Assembly (NCBI GenBank): GCA_030431695.1
Contig: JAUIIU010000010.1
Span: 1-62,255 of the forward strand
Direction: 5' to 3'
Origin: Bacteroidia bacterium
Lineage (GTDB): Bacteria; Bacteroidota; Bacteroidia; Flavobacteriales; Flavobacteriaceae
Length of the DNA: 62,255 nucleotides
Below, piece after piece: positions 1 to 8,821 of this stretch. Made by a program: the position numbers and the translations under genes. The stretch's first letter is position 1. Each line of letters begins with the position of its first letter. The notes under the pieces are model-generated. The model did not search any database. It was not told the origin of the DNA and was given only the letters and a program-made list of their open reading frames with translations.

Positions 1-491
1 GTAGTGGCATTTTCATTAACACCATAGGCGTTCTTAGCGATACCGATCACTTTTACGTCGGTTTTTATTTCTGTATTGGCGAATGCTTTGTTGGTGAACA
101 CATTGTGCTTCACAACAAAAGGTGATGTCCCTGAAGGCAACTCGGATACGTTGGGTACATATCCCGCATTCAGACCAACTGCCACTAACGGTGCCATGAA
201 TTTTCCATTGGCACTTGAGGTAAGGATCACCACACTGGCATTTTCTGCTTTAGCTGCTTCGGAAACGACGCCGGCATAGGCATCGGCATTGAAATTGTCC
301 AGGGAATCATTTTCCACATTGAGCACTTTCGAGGCTCCGTAGGCGCCTAGTTCGGAAGCGTCCGCAGCATTGATCGATACGGCGGTGACCTGGGTACCCA
401 GCATATCAGCGACTCCTTTTGCATACGAGACCGCTTCGTGTGCGATCTTTTTGAATTTTCCTCCTTCGGTTTCTGTATAAACTAATACCAT
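1..491 (-). CDS. etfA: Electron transfer flavoprotein subunit alpha (3' part outside window)
   Basis: Alpha subunit of the electron transfer flavoprotein, which pairs with EtfB to carry electrons from acyl-CoA dehydrogenases towards the quinone pool. Only about 163 codons are present; the gene leaves the window at its left edge, so the C-terminal FAD-binding domain cannot be seen. The start is the ATG complementary to 489-491, giving MVLVYTETEGGKFKK, a normal EtfA beginning, followed by an alpha/beta N-terminal domain. It begins 4 bases after the etfB stop, so both should be on one transcript. No frameshift is seen in the visible part. Family assignment rests on the N-terminus plus the adjacent etfB. 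Confidence 0.9.
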   Translation of the reverse strand, partial: MVLVYTETEGGKFKKIAHEAVSYAKGVADMLGTQVTAVSINAADASELGAYGASKVLNVENDSLDNFNADAYAGVVSEAAKAENASVVILTSSANGKFMAPLVAVGLNAGYVPNVSELPSGTSPFVVKHNVFTNKAFANTEIKTDVKVIGIAKNAYGVNENAT

Positions 492-495
492 ATCC

Positions 496-1236
496 TTAAA
501 TCACTTTTGCTTCGTTATGTAATAGGTTAATGAGGTCGTCCACATTGTCAACCAGTTTCACGGCTCCTTTGGGCGCTGGTTTCTCAAACTTCACCGCAGT
601 TGTCTCCGAATCCGCTTCAACGGGTTCTTTTACATGTAGCGGCTTGGTTCTCGCCTGCATGATCCCCCGCATATTAGGAATACGAAGGTCGCTCTCCTCA
701 ACCAGGCCTTTTTGTCCGCCAATAACAAGAGGAAGACTCGTCTTTATAGTTTCCTTTCCACCGTCGATCTCGCGGATGGCAGTGGCTGAGCTCCCTTCTA
801 CCTCTAGTCCGATACAAGTGTTCACAAAATTGGATCCGTTGAGTTTGGCGATCATTCCCGGCACCATTCCACCGTTGTAATCGATGGATTCTCGTCCGCC
901 TATCACTAGGTCGTAACCGCCTTCCGAAATCACGTTTGCCAATTGTTTTGCTACCGAAAAGCCATCGGTAGCTACAGTATTCACTCGAATTGCTTCATCT
1001 GCTCCAATGGCAAGTGCCTTTCTAAGTGTAGGTTCGGTTTCGGGTCCGCCCACGTTCAGAACATGCACGGTAGCACCTTGTTTTTCCTTGAACCACATGG
1101 CTCGTGTAAGTCCGAACTCATCGTTCGGGTTGATCACGAACTGTACTCCATTGGTATCGAATTTAGTATCACCCTCCGTAAAGTTGATCTTGGAGGTGGT
1201 GTCCGGCACATGGCTGATGCACACTGCTATCTTCAT
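496..1236 (-). CDS. etfB: Electron transfer flavoprotein subunit beta
   Basis: Beta subunit of the soluble electron transfer flavoprotein, expected in the cytoplasm as electron acceptor for acyl-CoA dehydrogenases. The protein is 246 residues, normal for the family, and begins MKIAVCISHVPDTTSKI. An upstream in-frame ATG at 1341 would add 35 unrelated residues and would lie upstream of the -7 box at 1268-1275, so I take 1236. A typical EtfB segment, ANVISEGGYDLVIGGRESID, follows in the middle. It precedes etfA by 4 bases. ETF fits the fatty-acid and amino-acid catabolism encoded elsewhere in the window, although no acyl-CoA dehydrogenase gene is seen here. Confidence 0.93.
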   Translation of the reverse strand: MKIAVCISHVPDTTSKINFTEGDTKFDTNGVQFVINPNDEFGLTRAMWFKEKQGATVHVLNVGGPETEPTLRKALAIGADEAIRVNTVATDGFSVAKQLANVISEGGYDLVIGGRESIDYNGGMVPGMIAKLNGSNFVNTCIGLEVEGSSATAIREIDGGKETIKTSLPLVIGGQKGLVEESDLRIPNMRGIMQARTKPLHVKEPVEADSETTAVKFEKPAPKGAVKLVDNVDDLINLLHNEAKVI

Positions 1237-1267
1237 ATTAACTGGTTTTGTATTGAAAAATATCGGG

Positions 1268-1275
1268 CAAATATA
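1268..1275 (-). promoter_or_regulatory. -7 box of the etfBA promoter
   Basis: On the minus strand this reads TATATTTG, an exact match to the Bacteroidota -7 consensus TAnnTTTG. It lies 32 bases before the etfB ATG, giving a leader of about 25 bases. No convincing TTG -33 element is visible at the usual distance. Confidence 0.55.
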
Positions 1276-1401
1276 GTGTAAAAATGACTGCCGATTTTGC
1301 GCGTACGAAGATACAACTATATTCTCAAAAATCCTATGCATGCATAATAAAAGAATTGCGAAAAGATTGTTTAAAAAGTTTCCAGTGTTTTATTTAACTG
1401 T

Positions 1402-1409
1402 TATTTTTG
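1402..1409 (+). promoter_or_regulatory. -7 box of the pdhB promoter
   Basis: TATTTTTG matches TAnnTTTG exactly and lies 37 bases before the pdhB ATG. The -33 position (around 1379-1382) has only TTT rather than TTG. With the box at 1268-1275 it makes a divergent promoter pair. Confidence 0.5.
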
Positions 1410-1446
1410 TCATTCTGATTTTTTCTGAAACAAATCCGAAAAAACT

Positions 1447-2424
1447 ATGAAAACGATACAATTTCGGGAAGCGATTGCCGAGGCTATGAGCGAAGAGATG
1501 CGCCGTGATGAGTCCATTTACCTCATGGGCGAGGAAGTAGCCGAATACAACGGTGCCTACAAAGCGAGTAAGGGAATGCTTGATGAATTTGGGCCAAAGC
1601 GTGTGATCGACACGCCAATTTCCGAACTTGGTTTTGCCGGGATTGGAGTGGGAAGTGCCATGAATGGCAACCGTCCCATCATCGAATTCATGACCTTTAA
1701 TTTCTCACTTGTTGGAATTGATCAGATCATCAATAATGCGGCGAAAATGCGTCAGATGAGTGGTGGCCAGTTCAATATTCCAATCGTTTTCCGAGGTCCT
1801 ACGGCTTCTGCCGGTCAGCTGGCGGCAACGCACTCGCAGGCATTCGAAAGCTGGTATGCGAATTGCCCGGGGCTTAAAGTGGTGGTTCCGAGTAATCCTG
1901 CAGATGCAAAAGGATTGCTTAAGAGCTCCATCCGTGATGACGACCCGGTGATCTTTATGGAAAGTGAGCAGATGTACGGTGATAAGGGTGAGGTTCCAGA
2001 AGGAGAATACCTGATCCCGCTGGGCGTGGCAGAGATCAAGAGAGAAGGTAAGGATGTGACCATAGTTTCCTTCGGAAAGATCATAAAGGAAGCCTACAAG
2101 GCAGCCGAAGATCTTGCTAAAGAGGGAATTGAATGTGAAATCATCGATCTGCGTACAGTACGCCCGATGGACCATAAGACCATTATTGATTCAGTAAAGA
2201 AAACCAACAGGCTGGTGGTACTTGAAGAGGCCTGGCCCTTTGGGAATGTGGCTACAGAGATAACTTACCAGGTTCAGAGTCAGGCGTTCGATTATCTCGA
2301 TGCTCCTGTGGTTAAGCTCAATACAGGAGACACACCTGCTCCATACTCACCTGCTCTTCTCGCAGAATGGCTGCCAAACAGCGACGATGTGGTGAAGGCC
2401 GTTAAGAAGGTGATGTACAAGTAG
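1447..2424 (+). CDS. pdhB: Pyruvate dehydrogenase E1 component, beta subunit
   Basis: Beta chain of the thiamine-diphosphate-dependent E1 of the pyruvate dehydrogenase complex, which decarboxylates pyruvate for acetyl-CoA formation. It is 325 residues, the normal length of a separate E1-beta. The N-terminus MKTIQFREAIAEAMSEEM, the segment GEEVAEYNGAYKASKGM and the motif RVIDTPISELGFAGI (its Glu being the conserved ThDP-activating residue) are typical of PDH E1-beta rather than of the branched-chain enzyme. The E1-alpha and E2 genes are not adjacent, a split arrangement I recall as common in flavobacteria. It is divergent from etfBA. A branched-chain E1-beta role is less likely because a fused E1 for that complex lies at 41466-43553. 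Confidence 0.9.
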   Translation: MKTIQFREAIAEAMSEEMRRDESIYLMGEEVAEYNGAYKASKGMLDEFGPKRVIDTPISELGFAGIGVGSAMNGNRPIIEFMTFNFSLVGIDQIINNAAKMRQMSGGQFNIPIVFRGPTASAGQLAATHSQAFESWYANCPGLKVVVPSNPADAKGLLKSSIRDDDPVIFMESEQMYGDKGEVPEGEYLIPLGVAEIKREGKDVTIVSFGKIIKEAYKAAEDLAKEGIECEIIDLRTVRPMDHKTIIDSVKKTNRLVVLEEAWPFGNVATEITYQVQSQAFDYLDAPVVKLNTGDTPAPYSPALLAEWLPNSDDVVKAVKKVMYK

Positions 2425-2442
2425 TTTTGATTCAATAAAAAG

Positions 2443-2493
2443 ACTCAAAGCACAAAAAGCCAAAACACAAATAAATTCCAACTACAAAGGTTC
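2443..2493. repeat. Left arm of inverted repeat around the four-helix-bundle gene
   Basis: A/C-rich stretch whose reverse complement resembles 2899-2945. The best block is CAAATAAATTCC (2468-2479) against GGAGTTTATTTG (2905-2916): 11 of 12 pairs are Watson-Crick and the other is a G-U wobble in RNA. Outer blocks (about 2447-2459 with 2931-2943) pair at 11 of 13. Together the arms would form a long interrupted stem with the gene in the loop. Confidence 0.65.
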
Positions 2494-2519
2494 TAACTCC
2501 CAAATAATAACACACAGGG

Positions 2520-2891
2520 ATGTTAGGATCAAATAATCACACACCTTACGATCTTGAAGAGCGCACTCTACTCTTCGCGAGAAATGTGCGGCAATACATT
2601 CAGAAATTACCAGTATCTATTGCTAATAACGAGGACTCTAAACAACTTATTAGATCTTCAGGATCTATTGGGGCGAACTACATTGAAGCCAATGAATCCG
2701 TTAGTAAAAAAGATTTTCTGTATAGAATCCGAATAAGTCGAAAAGAAGCCAAAGAGAGTGTGTACTGGCTTCGATTGATTTCCGGTTCGAATCAATTATC
2801 ATCGGAAACAGAACTTCGTTCGTTGATTCAGGAAGGCATAGAACTAAAGAAAATTCTTTCGGCTATTGTTGAAAAATCAAAGTCAAATTAA
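2520..2891 (+). CDS. Four-helix bundle protein (23S rRNA intervening-sequence protein family)
   Basis: A 123-residue all-helical protein of the four-helix-bundle family known from ORFs inside 23S rRNA intervening sequences and related to the Avd accessory protein of diversity-generating retroelements. Recognisable family segments are RSSGSIGANYIEANESVSKK and FLYRIRISRKEAKES, followed by YWLRLI. Family members form pentameric barrels with basic surfaces; their function is not established. There is no rRNA gene here, so this is a free-standing copy. It lies inside imperfect inverted repeats (2443-2493 and 2899-2945), as the rRNA-borne copies do. The ATG at 2520 is the first in frame and fits the family N-terminus. 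Confidence 0.85.
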   Translation: MLGSNNHTPYDLEERTLLFARNVRQYIQKLPVSIANNEDSKQLIRSSGSIGANYIEANESVSKKDFLYRIRISRKEAKESVYWLRLISGSNQLSSETELRSLIQEGIELKKILSAIVEKSKSN

Positions 2892-2898
2892 ATTCTTG

Positions 2899-2945
2899 AT
2901 CCTTGGAGTTTATTTGAGATTTGTTAGTTGTTTTTTGTGATTTCA
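2899..2945. repeat. Right arm of inverted repeat around the four-helix-bundle gene
   Basis: T/G-rich stretch complementary to 2443-2493, with an inner block GATCCTT then GGAGTTTATTTG and an outer block TTTTTTGTGATTT. It starts 7 bases after the stop of the four-helix-bundle gene. It has no U-tract hairpin of its own and so is not a simple terminator. Confidence 0.65.
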
Positions 2946-3028
2946 TTAAAACCTATTTAGGCTAATTATTGTTTCTTTGCATTTCCGAAAAGGCTAAAAT
3001 TTTTTCGATGCCGACACGTTTCCTACTT

Positions 3029-5509
3029 ATGAAACAGATTTTACCTGTTTTCTTATTTCTATTCTCAATAGTTTCATATTCCCAAACCAAAGTAAGCGGT
3101 GTGGTGAAGGACGATTACGGTGACCCCGTGGCCTTTGCTAACGTTATCTTTAAGGATTCCAATGAAGGCACCATCACTAATGAAGACGGGCGTTTCTATC
3201 TGGAGAGTTCGGAAGATTTTGACGCAATCTGGGTGAGTTTCGTTGGCTACGACCTAAATACGGTTCCCCTCACCAAAAAGACCACCTATGATCTCACGGT
3301 AGTGTTGAAAGAGGCTGTTGATAGCCTCGATGAGGTTGTTGTTTACAGTGGGAAGACTTCTAAAAAGGACAACCCGGCACTTGTCATCCTCCGAAAGATC
3401 TGGGAAAATCGTCGTGAGAATGGGGTGAAGAAATTCAAGCAGTATGAATACGATAAATACGAGAAACTGGAATTCGATCTCAATACCATCGATTCAGGAT
3501 TAATAAAAAGTAAGGTCTTCAAAGGAATGGAGTTTGTCTGGGAGCAGATAGACACCTCGAATATTACAGGTAATTCCTATCTCCCTATTTTTATCAACGA
3601 AGCCTATTCTAAAGTTTATGGCGACAACCAGCTCAGCCAGGAGAAGGAGATACTCGAGGGGAATAAGAACTCAGGATTCGAGAACAACCAAACCCTCATC
3701 GCCTTTATCAAAGATCTCTATAAGGAGTATGATGTTTACGATAATTATATGAAGTTCTTCGACAAAGCCTTCACCAGCCCTTTGTCGAAAACAGGAATTG
3801 ATGTCTATAATTACGTCCTCCTCGATAGCGCCTATCGCGACAACAAATGGTGCTATAACATCGTGTATTACCCGAGGCGAAAGAATGAGCTTACTTTTAA
3901 AGGGGATTTCTGGGTGAACGATACTACCTGGGCGATCAAAGAGATCAACCTGCAGGCTTCCAAAAGTGCCAACCTGAACTGGGTTCGGGAGGTTTATATT
4001 GAACAGGAATTCGATGTTCTGAATGATTCGATCTTCCTGATCACACGGGATTACTTTTTGTCCGATTTCAGCCTGAGAAAAAAGGAAGGTGCACGTGGGA
4101 TCTACGGAAAGCGCACCACCCTCTATGATAATTATGAGTTTGATGTTCCGAAGGGAAAAAAATTCTACAGCGAGCAGACGGATCCTTACGCCTACGAGAT
4201 ATATAATCGCCCAGATGAATTCTGGGAGGAAAGGCGGATGGAAAACCTGAGCAAGGACGAAAAAGGGGTGTACGAAATGCTGGATACACTCAAGACCATC
4301 CCGAGGTTCAAATCGTTGTACAATGTCGCTGCCACTCTGGCTTCGGGTTATTATGAAGTAGGGAATTTTGACGTAGGGCCGGTGTTCTCCGTCCTCGGAT
4401 TCAACGAGGCGGAAGGTACACGTATTCGACTGGGAGGCAGAACGTATTTCAGTCAGAACGACCCATGGCGAATCGAAGGTTTCGGGGCTTACGGTTTTAA
4501 GGACAAGCGTTTCAAATACGGCTTGTCGGCCAAATGGTTGCTCGACCGTAAATCCAGGCTAACGATTTTCGGGGGAAACCGAAAGGATGTGGAGCAAACC
4601 GGGGCCAGCCTTACCACCAGTAACGATGTACTGGGAAGGAGTTTGGCGTCTTCGGCCCTGATCACAGTTGGAGCGAACGACAAGCTATCCAGGATCAACC
4701 TGAGTACGGCCGGGTTCAGTATTGAACCGGCAAAGAATTTCAAGGTACAGGTAACGGGTTCTTACAGAACTCTGGAGTCGGCTACGGATACCTTCAGCCT
4801 GGATTATCTCGATGAGAATGGGGTGGTACAGAGCGAGATCTCCCAGCCCGAGGTGGAACTGGCATTGTTTTATACCCCTAACAGGAAGACCTCCGGCTAC
4901 GGTGTGGAGAGAACCATTATAAACGACGGAGATTTTCCTTCCTTTTACCTGGGGTACACCTACGGACTGAAAAATGTGCTTGGTGGTGATTTCGAGTACA
5001 GCAAACTGCAGGCATTATACACTCAACCCTGGAATATCGGTGGATTGGGGAGGTTGTGGACCACGATTGAAGTAGGAAAGATCTACGATCCCGTTCCTTT
5101 GGGATTATTGAGTCCGATACCCGGCAACCAGACGCTCTTCAGTATTTACAACGCCTTTACCAACCTGGATTTTTACGAATTCGTAACCGATAGTTACGCG
5201 AGTTTCCACATTCAGCATAATTTCGGTGGGCGGATATTTTCGAGGGTTCCCTTGTTGCGAGAGCTCGATCTGAGAGAAGTAGTAGGTTTCAGGGCGGCAT
5301 ACGGGACCATTTCCGATGAAAACATCGCACTGAATGCGCCAAACACTCTGATGCTACAGGCGCCCGAGGACATCTACTGGGAGTGGAGCGTGGGTGTAGG
5401 GAATATCTTTAGGATTTTCCGACTCGATTTTAACTTCCGTGGAAATTACCTGAATAACCCGGATGCGAGGAAATTTGGGGTGACCGGAACCTTTGGCTTT
5501 TCGTTCTAA
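3029..5509 (+). CDS. DUF5686 family outer-membrane protein with carboxypeptidase-regulatory-like domain
   Basis: A protein of 826 residues, predicted to be exported to the outer membrane. It has a signal peptide (MKQILPVFLFLFSIVSYSQ), then a carboxypeptidase-regulatory-like beta-sandwich (about residues 20-105, with VSGVVKDDYGDPVAFANVIF), then a long DUF5686 region ending in barrel-like strands and a terminal aromatic residue (FGVTGTFGFSF). The regulatory-like domain is the same type found at the N-terminus of SusC-like receptors, but no TonB plug is recognised, so this is not a classical TonB receptor. I start at 3029 because the in-frame ATGs at 2969 and 3008 add residues upstream of the signal peptide. 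The function of DUF5686 is unknown. Confidence 0.85.
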   Translation: MKQILPVFLFLFSIVSYSQTKVSGVVKDDYGDPVAFANVIFKDSNEGTITNEDGRFYLESSEDFDAIWVSFVGYDLNTVPLTKKTTYDLTVVLKEAVDSLDEVVVYSGKTSKKDNPALVILRKIWENRRENGVKKFKQYEYDKYEKLEFDLNTIDSGLIKSKVFKGMEFVWEQIDTSNITGNSYLPIFINEAYSKVYGDNQLSQEKEILEGNKNSGFENNQTLIAFIKDLYKEYDVYDNYMKFFDKAFTSPLSKTGIDVYNYVLLDSAYRDNKWCYNIVYYPRRKNELTFKGDFWVNDTTWAIKEINLQASKSANLNWVREVYIEQEFDVLNDSIFLITRDYFLSDFSLRKKEGARGIYGKRTTLYDNYEFDVPKGKKFYSEQTDPYAYEIYNRPDEFWEERRMENLSKDEKGVYEMLDTLKTIPRFKSLYNVAATLASGYYEVGNFDVGPVFSVLGFNEAEGTRIRLGGRTYFSQNDPWRIEGFGAYGFKDKRFKYGLSAKWLLDRKSRLTIFGGNRKDVEQTGASLTTSNDVLGRSLASSALITVGANDKLSRINLSTAGFSIEPAKNFKVQVTGSYRTLESATDTFSLDYLDENGVVQSEISQPEVELALFYTPNRKTSGYGVERTIINDGDFPSFYLGYTYGLKNVLGGDFEYSKLQALYTQPWNIGGLGRLWTTIEVGKIYDPVPLGLLSPIPGNQTLFSIYNAFTNLDFYEFVTDSYASFHIQHNFGGRIFSRVPLLRELDLREVVGFRAAYGTISDENIALNAPNTLMLQAPEDIYWEWSVGVGNIFRIFRLDFNFRGNYLNNPDARKFGVTGTFGFSF

Positions 5510-5548
5510 AAAGCTGGCATTTTATCTTACCTACCCCAAAAATTTTCT

Positions 5549-5556
5549 TACTTTTG
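5549..5556 (+). promoter_or_regulatory. -7 box of the hppA promoter
   Basis: TACTTTTG matches TAnnTTTG exactly and lies 42 bases before the chosen hppA start. An alternative start at 5554 would fall inside this box, which supports the start at 5599. Confidence 0.55.
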
Positions 5557-5598
5557 CAACCGCAAAAAAGAAAGAGATTTCTAACTAAACAAACTATA

Positions 5599-8103
5599 AT
5601 GGAACAGAACATTATCTATGTACCAATCGCCCTGTCAGTATTAGGCTTATTATTCATGCTGGTGAAGATGAGCTGGGTTAAAAAACAAGCTGCGGGTAGC
5701 GAGCGAATGCAATCTATTTCCAAAAGCATTAAACAAGGAGCACTTGCCTTCCTGAACGCTGAATACCGCTTACTATTGATCTTTGCGGTAATTGCAGCCG
5801 GTTTGCTGTACTTCATCTCAACCCAGGTGGATACTACCAGTTGGATGATCGTACCAGCCTTTGTGTTCGGCGCTATCTTTTCAGCTGCTGCGGGTAATAT
5901 CGGGATGCGTGTTGCTACCGAGGCCAACGCGAGGACTGCCGAAGCTGCCAAAACCAGTTTGCCAAAAGCCCTGAAGGTTTCCTTCGGAGGAGGTACGGTA
6001 ATGGGACTTGGAGTTGCCGGACTTGCAGTGCTTGGTCTTTCGCTCTTCTTCCTGATCTTCATAGGACAGTTCATGGGTAATGAAAGTGCTTCCTTCTACG
6101 ATAATATGACCCTGGTTCTCGAGACCCTTGCAGGTTTCTCTTTGGGTGCTGAAAGTATTGCACTTTTCGCTCGTGTGGGTGGTGGTATCTACACCAAGGC
6201 TGCCGATGTGGGTGCCGACCTTGTTGGAAAGGTCGAAGCCGGGATCCCGGAAGACGATCCGCGTAACCCTGCAACCATCGCAGATAACGTAGGAGATAAC
6301 GTAGGGGATGTTGCCGGTATGGGTGCCGACCTTTTCGGTAGTTATGTGGCGACAGTACTTGCTTCCATGGTATTGGGTAATTACGTGATCCGAGATATGA
6401 GCATCGAGACTCAGTTTACCGATGCCTTCAACAATATGGGGCCTGTTGTGCTTCCATTGGTGATCGCCGGTGTTGGTGTACTTGCTTCCATCATCGGAAC
6501 CTTCCTGGTTAAGATCAGTAGCAACGACGCTAAAGAATCCCAGGTACAGAAAGCTTTGGATATGGGTAACTGGACGGCAATCATTCTTACATTGATCGCT
6601 TCCTGGTTCCTTATCGACTGGATGCTACCAGAAACTATGCAGATGTCTTACTTCGGAGAAGGGATAAAAGAAATACCTTCCAGACACGTTTTCTACAGCT
6701 GTATGATCGGTCTGGCTGTTGGAGCTTTGATCTCATTCGTAACGGCACACTATACAAGTCTTGGTAAGAAGCCTGTAATGGATATCGTTCAGAATTCCAG
6801 TACGGGAGCTGCGACAAACATCATCGCTGGCCTTGCGGTAGGAATGCGTTCCACTTTCTGGAGTGTACTATTGTTTGCCGGTGCGATCTACGGATCGTAC
6901 GAGCTAGCTGGTTTCTACGGGGTGGCACTGGCGGCTTCAGCCATGATGGCTACAACGGCCATGCAGCTGGCTATCGATGCCTTCGGGCCGATCGCCGATA
7001 ACGCTGGTGGTGTTGCCGAAATGAGCGAACTCGAATCTCACGTTCGTGAGCGTACCGATATCCTTGATTCCGTAGGAAATACAACTGCAGCTATCGGGAA
7101 AGGTTTTGCTATTGCGTCCGCAGCACTCACTGCTCTTGCACTTTTTGCTGCCTATGTGACCTTTACAAAGATCCACGGTATCAATATCTTTAAAGCCGAT
7201 GTACTTGCTGCCCTGTTTGTGGGTGGAATGATCCCGGTAATCTTCTCGGCACTCGCTATGAAGTCGGTTGGAAAAGCAGCTATGGAAATGGTGAAGGAGG
7301 TGCGTCGACAATTCAAAGAGATTCCCGGTATCATGGAAGGTACGGGAACTCCGGAATACGCAAAATGTGTGGATATTTCGACAAAGGCTGCCCTTAAGGA
7401 AATGTTGCTGCCAGGCTTGATCACTATCATTACCCCTATTATCATCGGAATCGTATTCGGACCAGAGCCTCTGGGAGGTTATATGGCCGGGGTATGTGTA
7501 AGCGGTGTGATGTGGGCGATCTTCCAGAATAATGCCGGTGGGGCTTGGGATAACGCCAAGAAGTCTTTCGAGGCTGGTGTAATGATCGACGGTGAAATGA
7601 CTTTCAAAGGTAGTGAGGCTCATAAAGCAGCCGTTACCGGAGATACTGTTGGTGATCCATTCAAAGATACCTCGGGTCCATCTATGAACATTTTGATCAA
7701 ACTTACCTGTCTTGTTGGTCTTGTTATTGCACCTCTTCTTGTAGATGGGCACGGCGAATCGGACCAGGCGCTTCACACAGATTCGGACGAGATGGTGTTT
7801 ATCGATGAAGATGGAAATAAGACGATCCTCACAGATGTTAAGGACAACAAAATGATCGATGAAAAGGCGGAAGTGAAGAAAGAGATCAAAGTAGAAATGT
7901 CTACTGAAGGCGATGTAACCACCGCTAATGTCACTATTGAAACTACTAAGGATGGAGAAACAACTTCAGAAACAAAAACTTTCACAGGTACTGAAGAAGA
8001 GGTCAAAGCCCAGGTAGACGCCTTGAAAGAAGCAGAAGTGAATGTTGAAAAAGGTACAAAAGTGGTCAAAGAGGTAATTGAAGAAGTTGAAGAGAAGAGC
8101 TAA
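5599..8103 (+). CDS. hppA: Membrane-bound ion-translocating pyrophosphatase
   Basis: An integral inner-membrane pyrophosphatase that couples hydrolysis of cytoplasmic pyrophosphate to H+ or Na+ export. It is 834 residues with about 16 hydrophobic helices. The substrate motif [18 protein letters not shown] (residues 203-220) and the Asp cluster DNVGDNVGD (229-237) are intact. The segment [10 protein letters not shown], with Ala after GNTT, marks the K+-dependent subfamily. The usual gate Glu in GADL(Y/F)ES is Gly here (G247), while a Glu is present in LGAESIALF (E185). A tail of about 119 residues (716-834), very acidic and probably extracytoplasmic, follows the last helix and is longer than I expect for the family. 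It is monocistronic, with its own promoter and a strong terminator. Confidence 0.93.
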   Translation: MEQNIIYVPIALSVLGLLFMLVKMSWVKKQAAGSERMQSISKSIKQGALAFLNAEYRLLLIFAVIAAGLLYFISTQVDTTSWMIVPAFVFGAIFSAAAGNIGMRVATEANARTAEAAKTSLPKALKVSFGGGTVMGLGVAGLAVLGLSLFFLIFIGQFMGNESASFYDNMTLVLETLAGFSLGAESIALFARVGGGIYTKAADVGADLVGKVEAGIPEDDPRNPATIADNVGDNVGDVAGMGADLFGSYVATVLASMVLGNYVIRDMSIETQFTDAFNNMGPVVLPLVIAGVGVLASIIGTFLVKISSNDAKESQVQKALDMGNWTAIILTLIASWFLIDWMLPETMQMSYFGEGIKEIPSRHVFYSCMIGLAVGALISFVTAHYTSLGKKPVMDIVQNSSTGAATNIIAGLAVGMRSTFWSVLLFAGAIYGSYELAGFYGVALAASAMMATTAMQLAIDAFGPIADNAGGVAEMSELESHVRERTDILDSVGNTTAAIGKGFAIASAALTALALFAAYVTFTKIHGINIFKADVLAALFVGGMIPVIFSALAMKSVGKAAMEMVKEVRRQFKEIPGIMEGTGTPEYAKCVDISTKAALKEMLLPGLITIITPIIIGIVFGPEPLGGYMAGVCVSGVMWAIFQNNAGGAWDNAKKSFEAGVMIDGEMTFKGSEAHKAAVTGDTVGDPFKDTSGPSMNILIKLTCLVGLVIAPLLVDGHGESDQALHTDSDEMVFIDEDGNKTILTDVKDNKMIDEKAEVKKEIKVEMSTEGDVTTANVTIETTKDGETTSETKTFTGTEEEVKAQVDALKEAEVNVEKGTKVVKEVIEEVEEKS

Positions 8104-8120
8104 CTCGACCTTGATACAAT

Positions 8121-8153
8121 AAAAAAACCCGAACATATCGTTCGGGTTTTTTT
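8121..8153. terminator. Bidirectional rho-independent terminator
   Basis: A perfect 14-bp inverted repeat (8121-8134 with 8140-8153) with a 5-base loop, a CCCGAAC/GTTCGGG core, and A-tract/T-tract flanks on both strands. It serves hppA and the convergent lipoprotein gene. Confidence 0.9.
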
Positions 8154-8173
8154 ATGCATTTAAATTTTTATGA

Positions 8174-8695
8174 TTATCTCATAAATTCAAATGTGCTGTC
8201 GGTAGTAACAGTTGAAGTTGCTCCTCCTTGATTTATCATTTCTACATCAACTACGTTCAGGATCAGGCTTGTCTCCGAAAGTTCCACAATTGTAGCTGTG
8301 CTAGCCTCACCATTGTTGGTTACAGTAAGCTCATCATTGTTCAATTCCCATTCTCCAACTTCCGAGAAATTCAGGTTTTCTATATTTTGAGTAATGGTTT
8401 GTCCTTGAACGGTTGTGGTTAATTCAATACTGTAGGATCCTTCTGATGTAACCTCATTCGGGTTTTCATTAAATGTAACAGTAAAATTGTAGTCATAGCC
8501 AACACCTTCGAAATTGGAAGTTATTGTAATTCCATTTGCGGTAACCTCCGATGTTCCCGTGTACATAACGCTAGTTCCGTTCCAAGTTCCTAGGATACTA
8601 TCCTCACTAGTATTGTTATTGCTGTCGTCGTCATTCGAACAGGCCGAAAAAGTAATGGTAATAACGGCCAATAAAATTAGCTTTAAAGCTTTCAT
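8174..8695 (-). CDS. Lipocalin-like surface lipoprotein
   Basis: A 173-residue predicted lipoprotein: signal sequence MKALKLILLAVITITFSAC with the lipobox FSAC, then SNDDDS, which resembles the acidic lipoprotein export signal that directs Bacteroidota lipoproteins to the cell surface. The remainder begins ILGTWNGTSVMY and is rich in alternating beta strands, resembling lipocalin-like domains of small flavobacterial lipoproteins. No ligand or function can be read from the sequence. It is convergent with hppA and has a -7 box 32 bases upstream. The family call is by pattern only. Confidence 0.75.
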   Translation of the reverse strand: MKALKLILLAVITITFSACSNDDDSNNNTSEDSILGTWNGTSVMYTGTSEVTANGITITSNFEGVGYDYNFTVTFNENPNEVTSEGSYSIELTTTVQGQTITQNIENLNFSEVGEWELNNDELTVTNNGEASTATIVELSETSLILNVVDVEMINQGGATSTVTTDSTFEFMR

Positions 8696-8726
8696 AGAAT
8701 AGATTTAAGTTGTTTTTAAAGCGGGC

Positions 8727-8734
8727 AAAAGTAT
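8727..8734 (-). promoter_or_regulatory. -7 box of the lipoprotein promoter
   Basis: On the minus strand TACTTTTG, an exact TAnnTTTG match, 31 bases before the ATG at 8695. No clear -33 TTG is seen. Confidence 0.5.
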
Positions 8735-8821
8735 GATAATTATGTCATTAATCATACCTGTATTCGGCAGCCTAATCGTTTCTGCCTAAGAATCAGATAA
8801 ATAAAAAAAGAATTAAGAAAC

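Noticed and set aside
2425-2519. Promoter for the four-helix-bundle gene in the A/C-rich leader
   Set aside because: No TAnnTTTG box is present; the composition is better explained by the inverted-repeat arm.
6937-7776. 279-codon minus-strand frame inside hppA
   Set aside because: Antisense to highly conserved hppA sequence, with a Cys/His/Arg-rich translation typical of a shadow frame.
8760-8821. Hairpin near 8765-8787 (GGCAG...CTGCC) as a terminator for the kinase gene
   Set aside because: Stem of only 5-6 bp with a long loop and no T-tract.
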